NCBI GenBank assembly: GCA_017996595.1
Contig: JAGOGT010000026.1
Location: 1-9,470, forward strand
Length of the DNA: 9,470 bases
Reading direction: 5' to 3'
Origin: Candidatus Cloacimonadota bacterium
GTDB lineage: Bacteria; Cloacimonadota; Cloacimonadia; Cloacimonadales; Cloacimonadaceae
Notes under the pieces: generated by a model
Database searches by the model: none
Seen by the model: the letters and a program-made list of their open reading frames with translations, nothing else
Told to the model about the DNA's origin: nothing
Shown: in pieces, positions 5,467 through 9,470 of the stretch
Position numbering within the stretch: position 1 is the first letter of the stretch
Layout of the letters: the number at the start of each line of letters is the position of its first letter
Made by a program: the position numbers and the translations under genes

Positions 5467-6876
5467 TTAATAGAACAGATCGCGCTTGCCTTCTTGCATT
5501 TTGGCCAGATTATCGCGAACTGAGGCCTGCATCGCTGCATCCTGAATCTTATTAGTTTCATTCTCTATCAGCTCCAAGCCTGCGGCAAGGGTTTTATCGC
5601 TGGAGAAATCATAGAGGTATTCCGCGAAGGTGAGCAGGGCATTGGGGGTGCAGAAACGCTTAACGAAGCCCGGCACGGCAAATTCCATGAAGTGCTCTCC
5701 GGTACGTCCCGCACGATAGCAGGAAGTGCAAAAAGAGGGTATGTAGCCGCCTTTGGCAAGCTCATAGATCACTTCATCGAGGCTGCGGGTATCGCCTAAA
5801 ACAAATTGGCTTTTCTTGCGGGATTCTTCATTTTTGTGGGAGTAGTCGCCCACGCCAATGCTGCTGCCGGCGTCGATTTGGGAAACACCATAGCGGAGAA
5901 TCTCATTGCGCACGGCGATGGGCTCACGCGCGGTGAGAATCATTCCCGTGTAAGGAACACTGAGGCGCAGAATGGCTACCAGGAGCTTGAAATCTTCATC
6001 GGAAACCTGATAGGGGGGATGGGTGGCAAAATCAGTGCCATTGGCTGGTTCGATGCGCGGGAAGGAAATGGTGTGCGGACCCACGCCAAAACGCTGTTCC
6101 AGATGAATGGTGTGATAGAGCAGGCCCATCACTTCAAAGCGCCAATCGTAAAGTCCCATCAGCGCTCCGATGCCCAGATCGTCAATCCCGGCTTGCATGG
6201 CACGGTCGAGCCCATCCAAACGCCACAGAAAACTGCTTTTGGGGCCCTTGGGATGAAGTTTATTATAGGTTTCTTCGTGATAGGTTTCCTGGAAAATCTG
6301 ATAGGTGCCGATGCCAACGGACTTCACGGTGCGGAAGCCTTCGATATCCATGGGCGCAGCATTGATATTCACGCGGCGGATTTCACCCTTTTTATACTTG
6401 GTGTCATACACGGTTCGCACTGTTTCGGCGATGTATTCGGGGCTATACATGGGATGTTCGCCATACACCATGATCAGGCGTTTGTGTCCCGTTTCCACCA
6501 AAGCTTTGGTTTCGGCGATAAGATCGTCTTTGGATAAGGTGGCACGGTGGCATTCTTTGTTGGAGATGCGAAAGCCGCAATAAACGCAGTCGTTGATGCA
6601 TTCATTGCCCACGTAAAGTGGAGCGAAAAGTACGATGCGGTTGCCATAGATGCGTTCTTTCAGTTCGTGGGCGCCATCCAGGATAAGCTGCTTTAGTTCA
6701 GGATCTTTAACGCTGATCAGGGCGGCTGTTTCGTCCGGATCGAGGCGGTTCTTGGCCAGGGACTTGGCGATAATTTCCCTGATTCTGCTTTCGGAAGGGT
6801 GGCTCTGCTCGGTGAGGAGAGTGTGGATTTTCTCTGTGGGGATAAAGGACTTCAGCCCTTCAATACTCATTTTCAT
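5467..6876 (-). CDS. hydG: [FeFe]-hydrogenase H-cluster maturase HydG (radical SAM tyrosine lyase)
   Basis: The protein has 469 residues, the usual HydG length. HydG cleaves tyrosine to p-cresol and dehydroglycine-derived CO and cyanide, building Fe(CO)(CN)-cysteine units for the H-cluster diiron site (family knowledge); HydE and HydF normally work with it but are not in this window. The radical-SAM CX3CX2C motif is Cys93-Cys97-Cys100 in NECINDCVYCGF, inside the TIM barrel. The C-terminal auxiliary-cluster motif CX2CX22C, which separates HydG from ThiH, is Cys383-Cys386-Cys409 (CTSCYRAGRTGEHFM). The start at 6876 has AAGGAG six bases upstream. The ATG overlaps the stop of the upstream regulator gene in ATGA, which indicates translational coupling. 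All key cysteines are present. The gene implies an anaerobe with [FeFe]-hydrogenase. Confidence 0.97.
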   Translation of the reverse strand: MKMSIEGLKSFIPTEKIHTLLTEQSHPSESRIREIIAKSLAKNRLDPDETAALISVKDPELKQLILDGAHELKERIYGNRIVLFAPLYVGNECINDCVYCGFRISNKECHRATLSKDDLIAETKALVETGHKRLIMVYGEHPMYSPEYIAETVRTVYDTKYKKGEIRRVNINAAPMDIEGFRTVKSVGIGTYQIFQETYHEETYNKLHPKGPKSSFLWRLDGLDRAMQAGIDDLGIGALMGLYDWRFEVMGLLYHTIHLEQRFGVGPHTISFPRIEPANGTDFATHPPYQVSDEDFKLLVAILRLSVPYTGMILTAREPIAVRNEILRYGVSQIDAGSSIGVGDYSHKNEESRKKSQFVLGDTRSLDEVIYELAKGGYIPSFCTSCYRAGRTGEHFMEFAVPGFVKRFCTPNALLTFAEYLYDFSSDKTLAAGLELIENETNKIQDAAMQASVRDNLAKMQEGKRDLFY

Positions 6877-7139
6877 GAATTGCTCCTTGGTTCTATTTTT
6901 AAAGTAGTGGTTTTTACTTTTACGGAAGGGATTTGACCCAGTTTGCCGGAAAAAGCACTCATACGGGTGGTATCGAGCTCCATGATGAGAAAGATTACGG
7001 AAACTCCCATATCGCGCATGGGGTAGCCTACCCGCATCAGGATATGCTGGGCATAGTTATGGAGAAGTTCCGATACCGGATGGAAGGCGTGTTCCAGGTC
7101 TTCCACAATGATGCTGACAATATGACGCTTCAGTTCCAT
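6873..7139 (-). CDS. TM1266-type iron-only hydrogenase system putative regulator
   Basis: The 88-residue protein matches the small family typified by Thermotoga TM1266, found beside hydrogenase maturation genes and thought to be a ligand-sensing regulator with an ACT/NikR-C-like ferredoxin fold (family knowledge). Recognisable features are an N-terminal beta strand IVSIIVED, ELLHNYAQHILMRVGYPMRD (residues about 24-43), a central hydrophobic strand SVIFLIMELD, and the diagnostic LSGKLGQI-like SGKLGQIPSVKVKTTTLK (64-81). No DNA-binding helix-turn-helix is evident. AGGA lies about 7 nt before the ATG at 7139. The gene ends in a 4-nt overlap with hydG, so the two are made together. The exact ligand and target are unknown. 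Confidence 0.9.
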   Translation of the reverse strand: MELKRHIVSIIVEDLEHAFHPVSELLHNYAQHILMRVGYPMRDMGVSVIFLIMELDTTRMSAFSGKLGQIPSVKVKTTTLKIEPRSNS

Positions 7140-7160
7140 TTATATTCCTAAGCGCGGGGG

Positions 7161-7208
7161 AAAAAGAGGCACAAAAGAGGTGAAGAAAAGGCTTTCACCT
7201 TTAGTGCC
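7161..7208 (-). promoter_or_regulatory. Terminator-like hairpin with T tract in the leader of the hydrogenase regulator-hydG unit (possible attenuator)
   Basis: On the minus strand GGCAC, TAA, AGGTGAA (7208-7194), a 9-nt loop, TTCACCT (7184-7178), an internal loop and GTGCC (7172-7168) form a 12-bp interrupted stem followed by TCTTTTT. It lies between about 20 and 70 nt before the ATG at 7139. No gene on this strand ends just upstream, so it is not an ordinary terminator. Another GGCACCT copy at 7248-7242 could pair with the same AGGTG and disrupt the stem. Attenuation is an inference. Confidence 0.5.
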
Positions 7209-7260
7209 AGAACTTATCTCTCACCGCAGGTATTCTTTCTTAGGTGCCACTATTAAGGAA

Positions 7261-7274
7261 GCCAAATATTTGGC
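7261..7274. promoter_or_regulatory. Perfect 14-bp palindrome, candidate operator
   Basis: GCCAAATATTTGGC is a perfect dyad centred in the divergent region between the hydrogenase regulator and the C39 peptidase gene. The size and symmetry suit a homodimeric regulator. A TTGACA occurs 14 bp to its right (7288-7293) on the plus strand. Which gene it would control, and what would bind it, is not visible. Confidence 0.45.
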
Positions 7275-7322
7275 AAGGAAAAAATGTTTGACAGGATGAG
7301 ACATTAGAAAATGATGGCAACG

Positions 7323-7351
7323 ACTTAGTAACTGATTCTTATCTTTACAAT
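7323..7351 (+). promoter_or_regulatory. Possible promoter of the C39-like peptidase gene
   Basis: TACAAT (7346-7351) matches the -10 consensus at five of six bases and would start transcription about 12 nt before the ATG. The matching -35 region is poor. A perfect TTGACA at 7288-7293 is too far from it and has only a weak -10 of its own at 7311. The evidence is limited. Confidence 0.3.
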
Positions 7352-7369
7352 TAAACAAAGCAGAAGCAT

Positions 7370-8320
7370 ATGAAAAAAATAACGATAATATTGTGCTGCC
7401 TGCTGGTTGTGTATCCCATGATCGCAGGTGGTTTTAACTGGTATTCCCAGAGTGATTCCCGTTGGAATCAGGACCGTTTGGGAAGTGGTGGAAGCTCCAT
7501 CGGCAATAGCGGATGCGTGCTCAGCTGCCTCTCCATGCTCCTGAATGCCGAAGCCACGAATAAACACATGACGCCCGATAAGCTGAACCAGTGGCTTAGA
7601 CAAAACGGCGGTTACCGGGGCTCTGACATGCGCTGGCAAATTCCCGGTGAGATCGATGGCAAGGGTTTGGGACTGGAACTGGTGGGACAGAGCACCAGGC
7701 GTAACGATTGGGAATTCCTTTCCGGACACATGAAACAAGGCAATAAGGTGATCGTGAAGGTCGCCGGACGGAGTAGCCACTGGGTTCTGGTGGTGAAACA
7801 GGACGGGCCGGACGATAAAGCTTCGTCCTATGTGATCAACGATCCGGGTATGGATGAATTCAAGGAGCGCACCCTAAGCTATTTTGGGGGTTTCAAATCT
7901 GCCCGGGCTTATTCCGGTAACTGGCTGGACGAAGCGGCCTTTGATCTGCAGAGCGAAATCTTCATCGAGCCCGTGCAAACAGATGAATTCTTCCTCTATG
8001 ACCTGCACAAGATGCCCCATCCCGCGGATGTGTATGTAACCCTGAATAACAAACTGCCGGTGGAGATCAGTGGCTATTTCATTCTGGGTTTGTTCGACGG
8101 TGATGGCAATTTCATTCGCACCGTGGATTATGAATATTCGCAGGTAACTCCCAGCGGGAATCTGGATCTGCTGTATGAACTGCCCGATCTATCCAGTCTG
8201 GAAGATAATAAGAATACTCTTAAGATAATCTACAGCAAGTACTTCTCCGACGTGCCCTCCATGCACGATACCATCGAACTGATCGATAAAGGCATCCGCA
8301 ATAATACCAATTTAAACTGA
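7370..8320 (+). CDS. Secreted C39-like cysteine peptidase (Peptidase_C39_2 type)
   Basis: The 316-residue protein starts with a signal peptide: MKK, a hydrophobic stretch (ITIILCCLLVVYPMIAG) and a likely cut near residues 20-24. Residues 24-185 look like a papain-fold C39-like peptidase domain: the opening WYSQSDSRWNQDRLG, catalytic Cys49 in GNSGCVLSCLSM, His137 in SSHWVLVV, and Asp158 in VINDPG. Proteins of this kind cleave peptides or cell-wall material outside the cytoplasm, and substrates cannot be inferred here. No ABC transporter is attached, so it is not a bacteriocin exporter. Residues about 190-316 form an extra, mainly beta C-terminal region that I do not recognise. The SD is weak (AGAAG). 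gatE follows 98 nt downstream without an evident terminator, so cotranscription is possible but function is unrelated. Confidence 0.8.
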   Translation: MKKITIILCCLLVVYPMIAGGFNWYSQSDSRWNQDRLGSGGSSIGNSGCVLSCLSMLLNAEATNKHMTPDKLNQWLRQNGGYRGSDMRWQIPGEIDGKGLGLELVGQSTRRNDWEFLSGHMKQGNKVIVKVAGRSSHWVLVVKQDGPDDKASSYVINDPGMDEFKERTLSYFGGFKSARAYSGNWLDEAAFDLQSEIFIEPVQTDEFFLYDLHKMPHPADVYVTLNNKLPVEISGYFILGLFDGDGNFIRTVDYEYSQVTPSGNLDLLYELPDLSSLEDNKNTLKIIYSKYFSDVPSMHDTIELIDKGIRNNTNLN

Positions 8321-8418
8321 ATTTCAGCTTCACCCCTCTCCTGAGCCAAGATTATTTACTGGACAAAAAGCGCCTTAAAAAAAGGACTGAATCCAAAGAA
8401 CATTATCAGGATGAAGCG

Positions 8419-9470
8419 ATGGATAACAGTAACTATCAAAACTGGCTGAACACCAAAGATTTGGTGGGATGGATTCCCCTGGCGGAAGCAAGTGCCGAAA
8501 CATGGGAAAAAATAGGTTTTAAGTGCGGCCTGGAAATACACCAGCAGCTAAAAACCAAGAAAAAACTCTTTTGCCGCTGTCCGGCAGGCATATATCATGA
8601 TTTTGAAAAATTCGATGCGGAAATTGTCCGCCACATGCGCCCTACTTTATCGGAATTGGGGGGCTATGATGGCACCGCGCTGATGGAATTTAAAACCCGC
8701 AAGAAGATTGTTTACCGGATCAATAATGACAGCGCTTGCACCTATGAAGTGGATGATACGCCGCCTTTTCAGCTGAATCGGGAAGCACTTGATAATGCCA
8801 TGCAGATTGCCCTGCTGATGAAGATGAAGATCGTGGGCGAGCTGCACATTACCCGTAAGCAATATCTGGATGGCAGCATCCCCACTGGCTTTCAGCGTAC
8901 CACCATTCTGGGCATCGAAGGGGAATTTCCTATCCGCAATAAAACCATTCGGGTAATCCAATTCAGCATCGAGGAAGATAGCTGCCGCGAGGTATCCGAT
9001 ATCCGCCATACCCGCGTGTATTATGCCGATAGGCTCGGTATGCCGCTAATCGAAACGGTTACCTATCCGGAAATGCTAACTCCCTGGGAAGCTGCAGAAG
9101 CCGCACAGCATATCCGCTTTATCGCCAGAAGCAGCGGCAAAGTAAGGATTGGCATCGGCGCTGCCCGTGAAGACGTAAATGTATCGGTTACAGGTGGCAC
9201 CAGGGTGGAAATCAAAGGCGTGGCGCATATCTCCTGGATTCCGAAGCTTACCCACAATGAAGCTTTCCGCCAAAGATCGCTACTGGAGATCAAGGCCATC
9301 CTGAATGAACGCATTCCCAATGCCGATAGCTGGAGCATCAAGCACAGCATTCTCGATCCCTCGGAGTGGAAGCATATTCCCATTCTGAAATCTGCTGCCA
9401 AAGAGGGCTGGAAGCTTATCGCGGTTAATCTGCCGCACTTTGCTGGCATCCTCAGTTTCTTCAATCAACC
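8419..9470 (+). CDS. gatE: Archaeal-type Glu-tRNA(Gln) amidotransferase subunit E, 3' end cut by the window
   Basis: 350 residues are visible and the frame runs off the window; archaeal GatE has about 620. GatE is the kinase/transamidation subunit that, with the asparaginase-like GatD, turns Glu-tRNA(Gln) into Gln-tRNA(Gln) (known mostly from archaea). Matching family motifs: CGLEIHQQLKTKKKLFCRCP (36-55), MRPTLSELGG (73-82), DTPPFQLNREAL (113-124), DGSIPTGFQRT (151-161), FSIEEDSCR (182-190), DRLGMPLIE (204-212), GAAREDVNVSVTGGTRVEIK (247-266) and IAVNLPHFAGIL (334-345). The sequence lacks the FGAPPNT...CLGLPG pattern typical of bacterial GatB. About 30 residues precede the usual start of the family. 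The ATG at 8419 follows AGG by 8 nt. The frame is open back to 8305 but has no ATG, GTG or TTG there. Subfamily assignment is strong; the bacterial host is inferred from neighbours. Confidence 0.9.
   Translation, partial: MDNSNYQNWLNTKDLVGWIPLAEASAETWEKIGFKCGLEIHQQLKTKKKLFCRCPAGIYHDFEKFDAEIVRHMRPTLSELGGYDGTALMEFKTRKKIVYRINNDSACTYEVDDTPPFQLNREALDNAMQIALLMKMKIVGELHITRKQYLDGSIPTGFQRTTILGIEGEFPIRNKTIRVIQFSIEEDSCREVSDIRHTRVYYADRLGMPLIETVTYPEMLTPWEAAEAAQHIRFIARSSGKVRIGIGAAREDVNVSVTGGTRVEIKGVAHISWIPKLTHNEAFRQRSLLEIKAILNERIPNADSWSIKHSILDPSEWKHIPILKSAAKEGWKLIAVNLPHFAGILSFFNQ

Noticed and set aside
5806..6537. Long plus-strand open frame (243 codons) opposite hydG
   Set aside because: It lies wholly inside hydG on the other strand, has no SD, and HydG carries every expected motif; it is a by-product of hydG codon use.

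Overview
The window looks like chromosome from a strictly anaerobic, Gram-negative, amino-acid-fermenting bacterium. The evidence is an [FeFe]-hydrogenase maturase (hydG) with its TM1266-type regulator, an ornithine aminotransferase, bacterial Era, and a large secreted protein ending in a FlgD-like/Por-type sorting domain. This combination resembles Candidatus Cloacimonas and its relatives (Cloacimonadota). That placement is inference from gene content; no rRNA or other direct marker is present.

Layout. Bases 2-1918 (+) are the C-terminal 638 residues of a big exported protein, probably a gingipain-like (C25) peptidase whose catalytic part lies upstream. It is followed by a 7-bp tandem repeat, an intrinsic terminator, and about 560 bp of gene-free DNA packed with inverted repeats. 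On the minus strand come era (2563-3447), an ornithine/acetylornithine-type aminotransferase with its own SD and terminator (3592-4836), a second gene-free and hairpin-rich stretch (4837-5466), then hydG (5467-6876) coupled by a 4-nt overlap to the small hydrogenase regulator (6873-7139). A 230-bp divergent region with a terminator-like leader hairpin and a perfect 14-bp palindrome leads to two plus-strand genes: a secreted C39-like cysteine peptidase (7370-8320) and the 5' part of an archaeal-type Glu-tRNA(Gln) amidotransferase subunit E, gatE (8419 to the window end).

The most striking signal is not a gene. Five copies of one stem-loop element (about 65-80 nt) sit in three intergenic regions. 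They share a core stem, TTGGAGTTCA against TGGACTTCAA, with two G.T wobbles at fixed places and an unpaired A just outside it. The inner and outer stems differ between copies but co-vary to stay paired, and the 30-33 nt loops are AT-rich and unconserved. Twice the element occurs as a head-to-head pair that can also refold into perfect alternative helices. It looks like a REP/BIME-type or structured-nucleic-acid family with strand-specific geometry; no transposase for it is in the window.

The protein genes do not form one pathway. hydG and its regulator are one translation-coupled unit for H-cluster assembly. The aminotransferase fits amino-acid fermentation, Era is ribosome assembly, and GatE would form Gln-tRNA with a GatD partner not seen here.
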